This document shows, one piece after another, positions 36,151-49,597 of a DNA stretch of 64,000 nucleotides. The first letter of the stretch is position 1; every line of letters begins with the position of its first letter. The DNA comes from Campylobacter jejuni (GTDB lineage: Bacteria > Campylobacterota > Campylobacteria > Campylobacterales > Campylobacteraceae). Position numbers and translations under genes: made by a program. The notes under the pieces are model-generated. The model saw only the letters and a list, made by a program, of their open reading frames with translations, was not told the origin of the DNA and did no database searches. Location: assembly GCF_001457695.1 (NCBI RefSeq), contig NZ_LN831025.1, positions 1,054,001-1,118,000 on the forward strand, given 5' to 3'.

Positions 36151-37105
36151 CAATTTGCTCCTTTAAACTTTTAGCAATACTTTCTATCACATTTACGCTC
36201 ATTGCATTGCCACATTGTCTTAATATATCGCTTTGTTTTATATTTTTTATTTTATCTTCTAAATTATTTATTTTTCCAAAACCTTGAAGTTTTAATGCTT
36301 CAATTTTGCTTAAGATATAGAAATTTTTATTATAAACATATAAAATTCCTTGCCTATCTCTTCTAAGTGTTGGAATTTTATCTTGATAACATCTTAAATC
36401 ACTTTGCCTAGTATCTAGTATCAAGAAATCATTTTCTAATAATTCTTCTAAACAAAAACGATTTTTATTGTATTTATTTTGTAAATATCTTAAAAAAGTT
36501 TCATATTTATTTCTATTTAAAATATTTTCATCATTAGGATTTAAAAAATCTTTTATATTAGGCTTTTTTTTCTCTTTAAAATCAAATTTAAAAATCTTAT
36601 TTAAAGATTTTTTTATTCCTATAAAATAAACCCTTTCTCTGCTTTGAGCCAAAGAAAAATCAAGACTATTTAAGAGCTTTGTGCTTACTTCATAATCTAA
36701 AGACTTTAAAAGTTCTAAAATTTTTTGAAATGTTTGCCCTTTATCGTGATTTAATAAACCTTTTACATTTTCAAGTATAAAAAAATTAGGTTGTTTTATC
36801 TTTAAAATATCTGCTAAATAAAAAATAACCTGTCCTTTTTCTTTATTATCCAAACCTTCTCTTTTACCAACGATACTAAAACTTTGACAAGGAAAACCAC
36901 TAATTAATAAATCAAAATCAGGTAAAATTTCAGGATTAATTTTAGTTAAATCACCTAATTCAAGCTCATTTTTAGTATCAAACAATCTTTTATAAGTTTT
37001 TATAGCAGCCTTGTCAATCTCACTAAAAGCTATACAAGTAAATCCCGCTTTTTCCAAGCCAAGTCGCCCACCGCCAATACCGCTACAAAAATCTATAAAT
37101 TTCAC
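36143..37105 (-). CDS. DNA cytosine-5 methyltransferase (type II)
   Basis: The enzyme methylates C5 of cytosine in a target site and protects it from the partner endonuclease. The 320 residues show the standard motif order: motif I DFCSGIGGGRLGLEKAGF (5-22), motif IV with catalytic Cys73 in GFPCQSFS, motif VI ENV (112-114), motif VIII QSRER (154-158), a short target-recognition region (about 165-275), and motif X GNAMSV. It starts at GTG, 2 bases after thiG, with AAGGGA six bases upstream. The reading frame lies wholly inside a block foreign to the thiamine operon. Confidence 0.95.
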   Translation of the reverse strand: MKFIDFCSGIGGGRLGLEKAGFTCIAFSEIDKAAIKTYKRLFDTKNELELGDLTKINPEILPDFDLLISGFPCQSFSIVGKREGLDNKEKGQVIFYLADILKIKQPNFFILENVKGLLNHDKGQTFQKILELLKSLDYEVSTKLLNSLDFSLAQSRERVYFIGIKKSLNKIFKFDFKEKKKPNIKDFLNPNDENILNRNKYETFLRYLQNKYNKNRFCLEELLENDFLILDTRQSDLRCYQDKIPTLRRDRQGILYVYNKNFYILSKIEALKLQGFGKINNLEDKIKNIKQSDILRQCGNAMSVNVIESIAKSLKEQIDE

Positions 37106-37107
37106 CC

Positions 37108-37908
37108 TTAATCCCTTAAAAAGCCTGTTAATGGAGAACTTGCTTTAGCTTCACTCACACTTGCTAAACCTGCTAAAAAAGCCACTCTTCCTGCATTTAC
37201 CGCCAAAGAAAAAGCTCTAGCCATCAAGGCTATATCTTTTGCTTCAGCTATGGCTGTATTTATCATCACCGCACTTACTCCCATTTGCATAGCTTCACAA
37301 GCTTGTGCAGGACTTCCAATACCCGCATCTACAATGATAGGCAAATCAATTTCATTAAGCAAAATTTGTATAAATTCCTTAGCACATAAGCCTTTATTGC
37401 TCCCAATAGGCGCTGCCAAAGGCATGATAGCTGCAGCTCCTGCATCACGCATAGCTCTAGCTGCGTAAAGATCAGCATGCATGTAAGGTAGGGGTGTAAA
37501 ACCCTCTTTAGCTAAAAGCTCACAAGCTTTAATCGTTTCATAATTATCAGGCAATAAATACCTACTATCGCTTATCACTTCTATCTTGATAAGTTCTCCA
37601 CAACCAAGCTCTCTTGAAAGCCTTGCAATGCGTAAGGCTTCATCGGCGTTTCTTGCGCCTGAAGTGTTGGGTAAAAGTGTGATATTTTTAGGGATATAAT
37701 CAAGTATATTAGCAATTTCCCCTGTATTTGCACGGCGTAAGGCTAAAGTGATGATCTCTGCCTTTGCTTCTTCTATGGCTGATTTTATAAGCTCTAGTGA
37801 ATATTTTCCAGAACCTAAAATAAATCTTGAATCAAACTCGTATTTGCCTATTTTTAATTTATCGTATTTACCTATTTTTAATTTATCGTTTTTTAAATTT
37901 TCTTGCAT
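37108..37908 (-). CDS. thiG: Thiazole synthase ThiG
   Basis: ThiG forms the thiazole phosphate from 1-deoxyxylulose-5-phosphate, the ThiS thiocarboxylate and dehydroglycine. It is a 266-residue TIM barrel. Landmarks are [10 protein letters not shown], the catalytic-Lys region [10 protein letters not shown], and [18 protein letters not shown] near the phosphate site. The N-terminus carries two copies of an eight-residue unit (KLKIGKYD), from a 24-bp tandem DNA repeat at 37841-37888. The final codons hold the ribosome site used by the next gene. Confidence 0.95.
   Translation of the reverse strand: MQENLKNDKLKIGKYDKLKIGKYEFDSRFILGSGKYSLELIKSAIEEAKAEIITLALRRANTGEIANILDYIPKNITLLPNTSGARNADEALRIARLSRELGCGELIKIEVISDSRYLLPDNYETIKACELLAKEGFTPLPYMHADLYAARAMRDAGAAAIMPLAAPIGSNKGLCAKEFIQILLNEIDLPIIVDAGIGSPAQACEAMQMGVSAVMINTAIAEAKDIALMARAFSLAVNAGRVAFLAGLASVSEAKASSPLTGFLRD
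37110..37117. repeat. 8-bp direct repeat, right flank of restriction cassette
   Basis: Second copy of AATCCCTT. It overlaps the last codons and stop of thiG and serves as ribosome site (AAGGGA) for the methyltransferase GTG, with the same six-base spacing that the left copy has to the thiH ATG. Confidence 0.65.
37841..37888. repeat. 24-bp tandem repeat within thiG
   Basis: Two adjacent 24-base units differ at one position (G or A at base 6). They encode two copies of an eight-residue stretch at the ThiG N-terminus, before the conserved barrel. Being a multiple of three it keeps the frame; copy number may vary between strains. Confidence 0.85.
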
Positions 37909-37910
37909 TT

Positions 37911-38714
37911 TTACTCCTTATTTGCTAAAAGCTCTAAAATAAGGTTGCTTTGATGTCCTGCACAAATATTTACCCTTGGTGCCATAAGTCCATTTCCTAG
38001 CTTAGCACCATTTACCAAATCCCCACACACATAGAAATTTTTAGCAATTTTTCTTGTTTGTATACTATTACTATCACCATAGCCCGCAAGTCCTGAAGCA
38101 CAGATTAAAATGCTATCTTTGTAAAATCTATGAAAATTTTGTGCTATCATCGCTTTTGCGATAGCACCATCAAAGGCTTCACAAACTATATCCATATCTT
38201 TAAACAAAGACTTTAAATTATCCTCATCGATTTTTAAAGTACAAATTTCAACGCTGATATAAGGGTTAATCTCGCTAATTTGCTCTTTTAAAGCTTCGGT
38301 TTTAAATTTACCCAAATCACTTACACGATAAGCTTGACGATTCAAATTACTAGGCTCAATCACATCAAAATCAATCAGCTTTAAATACCCCACTCCACTT
38401 CTTGCCAAATTTATCGCTATATGCGATCCAAGCCCACCTAAACCACAAACTGCCACGCGCCCATTTTTAAGTTTATCATGAAGTTTTGGAGTGTGTCTTG
38501 CTCTCATCATAGCATCTAGTGCATCTTTTGGAGGTAAAGTATTTTTTTCTATGCAAAAAAGCTCATCATCTTCGTTTAAAGCGATATTCTCTTTTGTTGC
38601 AAAACCATTGATAATCCACACATCATTTTCATTTTTGCTGATATTTTCAAAAAATTCCAAACTTGTTTTAAAGTCTGTATCAAGTTCTTTGCCATTAAAT
38701 TTCACTCTCATCAT
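37911..38714 (-). CDS. thiF: ThiS adenylyltransferase ThiF with N-terminal ThiS-like domain
   Basis: ThiF adenylates the C-terminal glycine of ThiS so it can receive sulfur. The E1-type domain (about 85-267) has the nucleotide loop [12 protein letters not shown] and [15 protein letters not shown]. The first 70 residues ([14 protein letters not shown]... ELFCIEKN) look like a ubiquitin-like ThiS fold without a terminal Gly-Gly. This architecture is known in some ThiF proteins (ThiS-like ubiquitin domain). The start overlaps the end of thiS by 4 bp. Confidence 0.9.
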   Translation of the reverse strand: MMRVKFNGKELDTDFKTSLEFFENISKNENDVWIINGFATKENIALNEDDELFCIEKNTLPPKDALDAMMRARHTPKLHDKLKNGRVAVCGLGGLGSHIAINLARSGVGYLKLIDFDVIEPSNLNRQAYRVSDLGKFKTEALKEQISEINPYISVEICTLKIDEDNLKSLFKDMDIVCEAFDGAIAKAMIAQNFHRFYKDSILICASGLAGYGDSNSIQTRKIAKNFYVCGDLVNGAKLGNGLMAPRVNICAGHQSNLILELLANKE

Positions 38715-38902
38715 CCACCCCCTACAAAGCTTACAATTTCAGCTTTATCGTTTTCTTTTAAAATCAAATTTTCAAACTCACTTTTTGGTATGATTTCTCC
38801 ATTTAATTCTAAGGCGATAAGTTCTATTTTCAAGCCTTTTTCTTTGATAAAATCCATAAATTTAAGCTCTTTTAACTCAAGCTTTTGTCCATTGATAATC
38901 AT
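38711..38902 (-). CDS. thiS: Sulfur carrier protein ThiS
   Basis: The 63-residue ubiquitin-like protein ends in VGGG, giving the Gly-Gly terminus that is adenylated by ThiF and thiocarboxylated. It begins MIINGQKLELKEL, with the typical ThiS start strand and a later LNGEIIPKSEF. First gene of the thiamine thiazole operon, 9 bp after the dapE start region on the same strand. Confidence 0.93.
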   Translation of the reverse strand: MIINGQKLELKELKFMDFIKEKGLKIELIALELNGEIIPKSEFENLILKENDKAEIVSFVGGG

Positions 38903-38911
38903 TTTAAACCT

Positions 38912-40009
38912 TTAAAAATTTTCTATCAAGTCTTTAAAAACAAGGCAAAGTTTTTCAAATTCTTCTATGCTTACTCTTTCATCAATAGCGTGAATTCTAT
39001 CATTACAAACCCCAAATTCCACTACTTTTACACCATATTTTGCAAAATACCTTGCATCACTTGTGCCGCCTTTAGTATTAAGCTCTGGCACTTCATGAGT
39101 GATTTTTTGAACGATTTCATTCATTTTTTGAACGATTTTATTATCGATATTTGTCAAAAAAGCTTCGCTTGATTGTTTTAGCTCTAACTCATAGTTTAAA
39201 CCATGACAAATTTTTTCTACATAGTTTTTTACATCTTCTAAGCTTGTATCAGGGGAATTGCGAACATTAAACATAAGTTTTAAATCATTTGGCGTAACAT
39301 TACACACCCCCATACCTCCGCGAATATCGGTAATAACAATTTTTGAAGGACTAAATTCAGCACTTCCAGGATCGAGATCAAAACCCGCTAAAAGCTTTAA
39401 AACTGGTGCAAAATCATGCACAGGATTGATACATTTTTCAGGATAAGCAACATGCCCTTGTTTTCCACGGATTAAAAGTTTTCCATTGATAGAACCACGA
39501 CGCCCTATTTTAATACTATCGCCGATTTTTTTAACACAGGTTGGCTCGGCAACCACAGCATAATCAGGTAGCATATCTCTTTCTTGCATCCATTCTAAAA
39601 CAGCCTTAGTTCCATATATAGCTTCACCTTCTTCATCACTTGTTAAAATAAGACTCAGTCTTGCTCCTTTAAAATCTACATTCTTTGCCGCATCTACAAA
39701 GGCTGCTACTCCACTTTTCATATCTTGAGCACCTCTTGCATAGATAAAGCCTTCTTTTTCCATAGGCACGAAAGCATCGCTACTCCAACCCTCGCCTGCA
39801 GGCACCACATCTACATGCCCACCAAAAGCTAAATGCTCACCCTCATCTTTAAATTTTTTAGTGAGTAAAAGGTTTTTAATGCCTTCTTTTTCTATAAAAA
39901 AAGCTTCAAAATCACTCAGTTCCATAGCGATGAAATTTAAAGCTCCATCATCATTTGGCGTAACAGATTTAAATTTTAAAAGTTCGATTAAAAATTCTTT
40001 TGCATTCAT
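38912..40009 (-). CDS. dapE: Succinyl-diaminopimelate desuccinylase DapE
   Basis: The M20-family metallopeptidase of lysine/meso-diaminopimelate synthesis hydrolyses N-succinyl-diaminopimelate. It has 365 residues. Metal and catalytic residues are in [11 protein letters not shown], the bridging Asp in [10 protein letters not shown], the general-base Glu pair in [11 protein letters not shown], and [13 protein letters not shown] near the end. It supplies diaminopimelate for the peptidoglycan built by murC, murG and ftsW elsewhere in this window. Confidence 0.95.
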   Translation of the reverse strand: MNAKEFLIELLKFKSVTPNDDGALNFIAMELSDFEAFFIEKEGIKNLLLTKKFKDEGEHLAFGGHVDVVPAGEGWSSDAFVPMEKEGFIYARGAQDMKSGVAAFVDAAKNVDFKGARLSLILTSDEEGEAIYGTKAVLEWMQERDMLPDYAVVAEPTCVKKIGDSIKIGRRGSINGKLLIRGKQGHVAYPEKCINPVHDFAPVLKLLAGFDLDPGSAEFSPSKIVITDIRGGMGVCNVTPNDLKLMFNVRNSPDTSLEDVKNYVEKICHGLNYELELKQSSEAFLTNIDNKIVQKMNEIVQKITHEVPELNTKGGTSDARYFAKYGVKVVEFGVCNDRIHAIDERVSIEEFEKLCLVFKDLIENF

Positions 40010-40012
40010 TTT

Positions 40013-40618
40013 TTATCCTAAGAAAGTTTTATATAATAAATTAAGAGCAAAATACTCTATAATTATAGCTGAAATTATATTGATTATAAAAACAACTTTT
40101 GCACTAAAAACATGACTATATCTTGCCACCACAAAGGCTAAAGCACTTACCCAAAAAAGTATAGCCACAACAAGCCCTAAAGTCATCAAATAAGCATGAT
40201 CGCTGCTTAAAACCACACTTGCAGCACTAAGCCAAAATCCTATCACAAAAGGATTTGAACCATTTAAAAAAGCTCCTTTAATATAACTTTTCAAAAGACT
40301 TTCTTTAAATTCTTTATGCTCTAAATTTAAGCTTTCTTTCTTTTTTCTTAGCATCAAATACGCCATATAAGTTAAAAAACAAAAACCAAAAATCGCCAAA
40401 GAACGCATAAAAATAACATTACCTAAAAAATTTAAAAGCCCAAATTGAAGCAAAAAAAGATAAAGCATATCTATACTAAATGCTCCAAGTCCTACAGCTA
40501 TGGAATTTTTAAAAGCTTTTAGTGCATAAGTTAAAATCAAAATATTTACAGGTCCAAAAGGCACACTCACTCCAAAGCCCAAAAAAACTCCACTTAAAAA
40601 AGAATCAAACATTACCAT
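40013..40618 (-). CDS. LysE/RhtB family amino acid exporter
   Basis: The 201-residue inner membrane protein has six hydrophobic helices. The LysE-type N-terminus is GFGVSVPFGPVNILIL, and NGSNPFVIGFWLS lies in the middle. The substrate is not evident. It starts 14 bp inside the end of the sirtuin gene, so it is coupled to it, and lies 3 bp before dapE. Confidence 0.88.
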   Translation of the reverse strand: MVMFDSFLSGVFLGFGVSVPFGPVNILILTYALKAFKNSIAVGLGAFSIDMLYLFLLQFGLLNFLGNVIFMRSLAIFGFCFLTYMAYLMLRKKKESLNLEHKEFKESLLKSYIKGAFLNGSNPFVIGFWLSAASVVLSSDHAYLMTLGLVVAILFWVSALAFVVARYSHVFSAKVVFIINIISAIIIEYFALNLLYKTFLG

Positions 40619-41306
40619 CTTTCATAAAATTTTCTATATCAAGTGCGATTTTATCAATAGCGCTTATAATATCTTCTATATAGATTTTATCAAAATACCA
40701 CTCTAAATTCGCATCTTTTTCGTAGATATTTAAAATACTTTTTTCGCACATTGAAGCATAACGCCCTACAGGCAAAACCGCCCCACTTGTGCCTACGCTG
40801 ATAAAAAGCGAAGTTTGATTTAGCAAAGAATAAAGCGTAGCATAAGCAGGGGCTTGCTCTTCAAACATGACTATATTGTGTCTTAAATCCTTGCTTTTGC
40901 ATTTTGGGCATTGTTTATCTGTGATTTTTTCATAACCTATATTAAAAATTTCTTCGCATTTTAAGCGGCGAAGTTCAGACAAAAAGCCATGCAAATGTAC
41001 TACATCTTTACACCCTGCACGCTCTAGCAAATCATCTACATTTTGCGTGATGACAAAAAGGTTTTTACCCCATTTTTCTTTTAACTGTGCGATTTTTTCA
41101 TGAGCATGATTTGGCTTTACATTTTGAAGTTGCGCTCTTCTTGCATCGTAAAAATCAAGTACTTTTTTAGGATTTTTTCTAAAACCTGTTGCAGAGCAAA
41201 CCTCCATCACATCGTATTCTTCCCAAAGTCCATCATTATCTCTAAAAGTTTTAAGTCCACTTGGAGCAGACAAACCTGCTCCGCTTAATATCATAATGTT
41301 TTTCAT
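40605..41306 (-). CDS. Sir2-family NAD-dependent protein deacylase (CobB-like)
   Basis: The enzyme removes acyl groups from lysine with NAD. The 233 residues have the NAD site GAGLSAPSGLKTFRD, TQNVDDLLERAG and the catalytic-His motif VHLHG. The zinc region has only three clear Cys (LKCEEI and QCPKC), one fewer than the usual four, so zinc binding may be altered. The VGTSGAVLPV segment closes the NAD pocket. The ATG overlaps the mutS2 stop in ATGA; I remember a type IIG restriction gene between these two in NCTC 11168, absent here. Confidence 0.92.
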   Translation of the reverse strand: MKNIMILSGAGLSAPSGLKTFRDNDGLWEEYDVMEVCSATGFRKNPKKVLDFYDARRAQLQNVKPNHAHEKIAQLKEKWGKNLFVITQNVDDLLERAGCKDVVHLHGFLSELRRLKCEEIFNIGYEKITDKQCPKCKSKDLRHNIVMFEEQAPAYATLYSLLNQTSLFISVGTSGAVLPVGRYASMCEKSILNIYEKDANLEWYFDKIYIEDIISAIDKIALDIENFMKDGNV

Positions 41307-43513
41307 AATCTCACCACCTTAACACCAAAGCCACCTTGATTAATCGGTGCGTCATTAAAACCTTTAACGCTTTTATGGGTTTTTAAAAACTCTCTTACCG
41401 CAAAGGCAAGCTTTCCTGTGCCTATACCATGATAAATCAAAACCTCATCAAAGCCTGCAAGCAAAGCATCTGAAATAAATTTATCAAGCTTTGAAATAGC
41501 CTCATCACTCCTAAGTCCATGCAAATCCAAAGTTACACTTAGATTGCTTGGTTTGCTTACGCTTATACTTGTTTTTGCTACTTTTTTTGGCATTACACCA
41601 CTTTTTTTAAGTAGTTTTAAAGGCACACGAAGTTTAATCCCATCACTTTCAACCATAGCATCGTTTTTAGAAATGCTTATGATTTTACCCTTAATTTTTT
41701 CATATTTTACAAAATCCCCCACACGCAATTCTTCGTTTTGCTCCATACTTGGCAAGATGATTTCTTTTTTAAGTTCATTGACTTTATTAAGACTTCTTTG
41801 CTTATCTTTTATATCTTTAAGCTGTATGGTTTTTTTAGCTTCTTCTATGGCTTTGTGAAATTTAAATTCTAAATTTCTCAAACTCGTACGCAATTCTTGT
41901 TCATTTTTTTCTTTTTGCTCTTTTAAAGAAAGTAAAATTTCATCGACTTTTTGCTCTTTTTTCTCGACATTTTCAAGCTTAGCTTTTAGTTCTAATTCGA
42001 GATTGATATTTTTACCCACAAGTTCCTCTAAATTTTCTTTATCCTCGCCATAAAGCTTTTTAGCCTCGCTAACTAAATTCGGCAGAATCTGATAACGCAA
42101 AGCGGTTTCAAAGGCATAAGATTTTCCTATAGTACCTTTTAAAAACTCATATTTTGGGCGTGAAAGCTCTTCATCATATAAAGCAGCAATGAGTTCAACT
42201 TGCTCATTCTTTGCTAAAAGCATAGCAAGGCGTTTGTGGTGCGTGGTGATGATGATTTTAAGATTATTAGCTATGAGTTTTGAAATTAACACACTATACA
42301 AACAAGCCGCTTCTTCAAAATCTGTTCCAAGCTCTATTTCATCAATACCTAAAAGCAAATTTTTCTTAGAAAAAAGCCTAGAAAAATGCAACATTCTTCC
42401 TGCAAAAGTTGAAATGTCATTTTTAACATTTTGCGGATCTTCTATGATGGCATCAAATTCTTTAAAAGCACCGATTTTACTTTCACTTGCTTTGATATGC
42501 ATAGGCAAAAGATGTTTAGCTAAAAATGCTGCGCTTAGCATGGATTTTAAAAGCATGGATTTTCCACCTGCATTTACCCCTGTGATAATTAAAACTTGTT
42601 TTTTAAATTCCAAACTCACGCTTTTTGGATTTTTTAAAGCAGGATGAGCGAAATTTTTAAGAACCAAATCTGTACTTTGATCACACAAAACAAATTCAAA
42701 ATCCCTTTTTTTAGCAAGCAAAACCCTAGCACTATAATGATCAAAAAGATCAAAGGCTGTATTGATAAATTTTAAAAAAGGTAGGTTTTTTGCTAAAAAA
42801 GCTGAGAAATTTTTAGCGTATTCATAATAAATTTCTTCTTTTTGATTTTTGATTTTTTCTATATCATTTTGCAAATTTTCAACACTTAAAGGCACGATAT
42901 AAAAGCCACCGCCACTACTTCTACCTATGATTTTTGCTTTAATAGCGTGATTAAACCCGCCTCTTACAAGCAAGGCTTCAAGATTGTTTATAAGATGGAT
43001 TTGTGTATCGATAAGATAAGGCATTAAAGCTTTTGTATAGCAAAATTTCTTAAACTCAGCTATTATGCTTTCATTTTTTAATCTTAGAGCGGCATTAAGA
43101 TTTACAAGTCTTTCATCTAAACTTTCTTTTAATTCCCCTTTTTCATCGAAATTCAAACAAAGCTCCAAAGCCCCGCTAACAAATTCTATCTTTTGTAGCC
43201 AAGAGTCTAAATTTGTTCCTAGTTTTATTTTTTTTAACTTTTCAAAATAACGAAAAATTTTTACAAATTCAAAGATTTCATCTAAATGTAAAATTCCTTG
43301 CTTACTTAAATGTACTAAGGCTTTATCAAGATTGCTAAGCTCTGGCATAGTAGGAAATTCCACCTCACAAAGCTCATGTATGCGTTTAAAATGAAGGTTA
43401 GAATCTCCTTGCAAAAAAATCTCCTTATCTCTTGCAAAAAGGGCTTTAAACTCTTCTAAATAGCTGTTTAAATCAAGCTTTGAGATCAATTCTTCTTTTG
43501 TATCATTCATCAT
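41303..43513 (-). CDS. mutS2: Endonuclease MutS2 with C-terminal Smr domain
   Basis: The 736-residue MutS paralogue lacks the mismatch-recognition domain and acts against recombination and oxidative damage, or in ribosome rescue. It has the core and lever helices (1-280), the ATPase with Walker A TGVNAGGKS near 315, a long Lys/Glu coiled coil (about 500-600), and a C-terminal Smr nuclease domain starting LDLHGLRSDEA with IYHGIGTGKL. It ends 3 codons before the C-terminal KVVRL. The start overlaps the end of the small membrane gene by 11 bp. Confidence 0.95.
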   Translation of the reverse strand: MMNDTKEELISKLDLNSYLEEFKALFARDKEIFLQGDSNLHFKRIHELCEVEFPTMPELSNLDKALVHLSKQGILHLDEIFEFVKIFRYFEKLKKIKLGTNLDSWLQKIEFVSGALELCLNFDEKGELKESLDERLVNLNAALRLKNESIIAEFKKFCYTKALMPYLIDTQIHLINNLEALLVRGGFNHAIKAKIIGRSSGGGFYIVPLSVENLQNDIEKIKNQKEEIYYEYAKNFSAFLAKNLPFLKFINTAFDLFDHYSARVLLAKKRDFEFVLCDQSTDLVLKNFAHPALKNPKSVSLEFKKQVLIITGVNAGGKSMLLKSMLSAAFLAKHLLPMHIKASESKIGAFKEFDAIIEDPQNVKNDISTFAGRMLHFSRLFSKKNLLLGIDEIELGTDFEEAACLYSVLISKLIANNLKIIITTHHKRLAMLLAKNEQVELIAALYDEELSRPKYEFLKGTIGKSYAFETALRYQILPNLVSEAKKLYGEDKENLEELVGKNINLELELKAKLENVEKKEQKVDEILLSLKEQKEKNEQELRTSLRNLEFKFHKAIEEAKKTIQLKDIKDKQRSLNKVNELKKEIILPSMEQNEELRVGDFVKYEKIKGKIISISKNDAMVESDGIKLRVPLKLLKKSGVMPKKVAKTSISVSKPSNLSVTLDLHGLRSDEAISKLDKFISDALLAGFDEVLIYHGIGTGKLAFAVREFLKTHKSVKGFNDAPINQGGFGVKVVRL

Positions 43514-43853
43514 TTAACCTACAATCTTTAATATCTATGATTAAAGAATTAAAACTTTGATTATTATCTTTTGAAATAAAACTTCCTGTACCAAATTCAT
43601 AATTAAAATACGCCTTAGAAACATTGATATCTTTACATAAAATATTTTTATTTTGATTAAAAGCTACGATAATATCTGTTCTTAAATGACTTTTTTGTGT
43701 GTTTTCAAATTCAAAAAATACCGCTAAAACAATAAAAATCACAAGTAAAATACCAAAAAAAGGTTTGGTTTTTTTACCTAATTTTTCACGCAAAGCAAAA
43801 GTGATTAAGGCTAAAATTAAAATAATTAAAAGATATAAAAAAAACCTACTCAT
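43503..43853 (-). CDS. Small two-helix membrane protein (Cj1053c-like)
   Basis: The 116-residue protein has two N-terminal membrane helices (about 3-18 and 30-48), separated by REKLGKKTK, and a periplasmic or cytosolic C-terminal domain with two Cys (ILCKDINVSK, DIKDCRLND). It is coupled by overlaps to both murC (8 bp) and mutS2 (11 bp). Function unknown; I recognise no family. Confidence 0.75.
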   Translation of the reverse strand: MSRFFLYLLIILILALITFALREKLGKKTKPFFGILLVIFIVLAVFFEFENTQKSHLRTDIIVAFNQNKNILCKDINVSKAYFNYEFGTGSFISKDNNQSFNSLIIDIKDCRLNDE

Positions 43854-45144
43854 TTTTTTGCCTTAATTTATTACTGATATCTCCTGCGCCAAAACCTATA
43901 ATAAGCCCTTCTTCAAAAACCTGCCCCTTAGAAGCCACCAAAAATTTACCCTCTCTTTTGATATCTTCTACAAATAAAGCCTTAGGAAAAACCGCCTTTA
44001 AATCAAGTTCTATAGGCTCTTCTCCTGCAGCATAAACAGGTAAAATTATAAGCTCATCAACACCTTCAAAAGCCTTTGCAAATTCCTTTAAATTTGCAGC
44101 CAAACGCGTGTAGCGGTGGGGTTCAAAGATAGCTGTGATTTTTTTATATCCGCCTAATCTTGCGTATTCTTGTGCTGCACTTAAAGTCGCTTTTATTTCG
44201 GTAGGATGATGACCATAATCATCGATTAAAACCAAATTTTCATCAGCATGTAAAATATCAAAACGCTTTTTAATACCTTGATAATTTTTAAGCCTAGTTC
44301 TTATCGTTTCTATATCTAAGAAATTTAAAGCCGCTAAAATCGCCAAAGACGCATCAAGGGCTAAATGATATCCCATGCCAAAAACTTTAAACTCACCTAA
44401 ATCTTTCAACTCAAAGCTTGTAAAAGGTTTGAAATTTTCTATACACATGGTGCAGTTTTTGATATCTTTGCTCGGATAAAGCTTGATTGACTCATTGTTA
44501 TAATTTTTCAAAAACTCATCTTCAGCATTAATCACGCGAATTTTAGCCGTGTCTAAAAACTCTGTATAAGCATGATGGAGTTTTGAAACTTCATTACCAT
44601 AATGATCTAAATGCTCCGCTTCTGCATTGGTAACTATAGCCAAATAAGGATTTGAATTTAAAAAAGAACTATCGCTCTCATCAGCTTCAAAAACAAGGTT
44701 TTGGCTTTCCTTATAAATCATATTTGAACCAAATTCTTTTAAAATCGCTCCGATGATCACAGAAGCATCATCAATCAAAGAGGCTAAAATACTTGAAGTC
44801 GTGCTTTTTCCGTGTGCTCCTGCAACTGCAAAAACACGCTTATCTTCTAAAATAAGAGGCAAAGCCTCCTTGCGTGAAAGACACTTAATACCTAATTCTT
44901 TAGCGTATTTAAATTCAGGATTTTCTTCTTTGATAGCAGCAGAATAAATAACTAAATCTTTGTTTAAAATATTATCTTTATGATGAGGGATACTGACCTT
45001 AACCCCTTCTTTTTCTAGTTCTTTAGTGATTTTACTCTCTTTAAGATCACTTCCGCTAATCTTAAAACCTTTTTCTTTTAAAAATCTTGCTAAAGCGGAA
45101 ATTCCTATACCGCCTATGCCGATAAAATGGATATTTTGCATCAT
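43846..45144 (-). CDS. murC: UDP-N-acetylmuramate-L-alanine ligase MurC
   Basis: The ligase adds L-alanine to UDP-MurNAc in the cytoplasmic steps of peptidoglycan synthesis. It has 432 residues. The N-terminal UDP-binding loop is FIGIGGIGISALA, the ATP site GAHGKSTTSS, and then EADESDSSFL and the DDYGHHPTEIKATL segment typical of MurC. Its gap to the sulfatase gene upstream is 63 bp, which may hold a promoter I cannot define. Confidence 0.97.
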   Translation of the reverse strand: MMQNIHFIGIGGIGISALARFLKEKGFKISGSDLKESKITKELEKEGVKVSIPHHKDNILNKDLVIYSAAIKEENPEFKYAKELGIKCLSRKEALPLILEDKRVFAVAGAHGKSTTSSILASLIDDASVIIGAILKEFGSNMIYKESQNLVFEADESDSSFLNSNPYLAIVTNAEAEHLDHYGNEVSKLHHAYTEFLDTAKIRVINAEDEFLKNYNNESIKLYPSKDIKNCTMCIENFKPFTSFELKDLGEFKVFGMGYHLALDASLAILAALNFLDIETIRTRLKNYQGIKKRFDILHADENLVLIDDYGHHPTEIKATLSAAQEYARLGGYKKITAIFEPHRYTRLAANLKEFAKAFEGVDELIILPVYAAGEEPIELDLKAVFPKALFVEDIKREGKFLVASKGQVFEEGLIIGFGAGDISNKLRQKNE

Positions 45145-45207
45145 TTAAACCTTTATACTTTAAAGGCTAAATTTTAGCACTTTTTTACTAAAAAGAAAAT
45201 ATAAATC

Positions 45208-49591
<4,384 letters not shown>

Positions 49592-49597
49592 TCATCC

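Noticed and set aside
42189-42647. 152-codon plus-strand frame inside mutS2
   Set aside because: It covers the complement of the ATPase motif region; coding in mutS2 is unambiguous.
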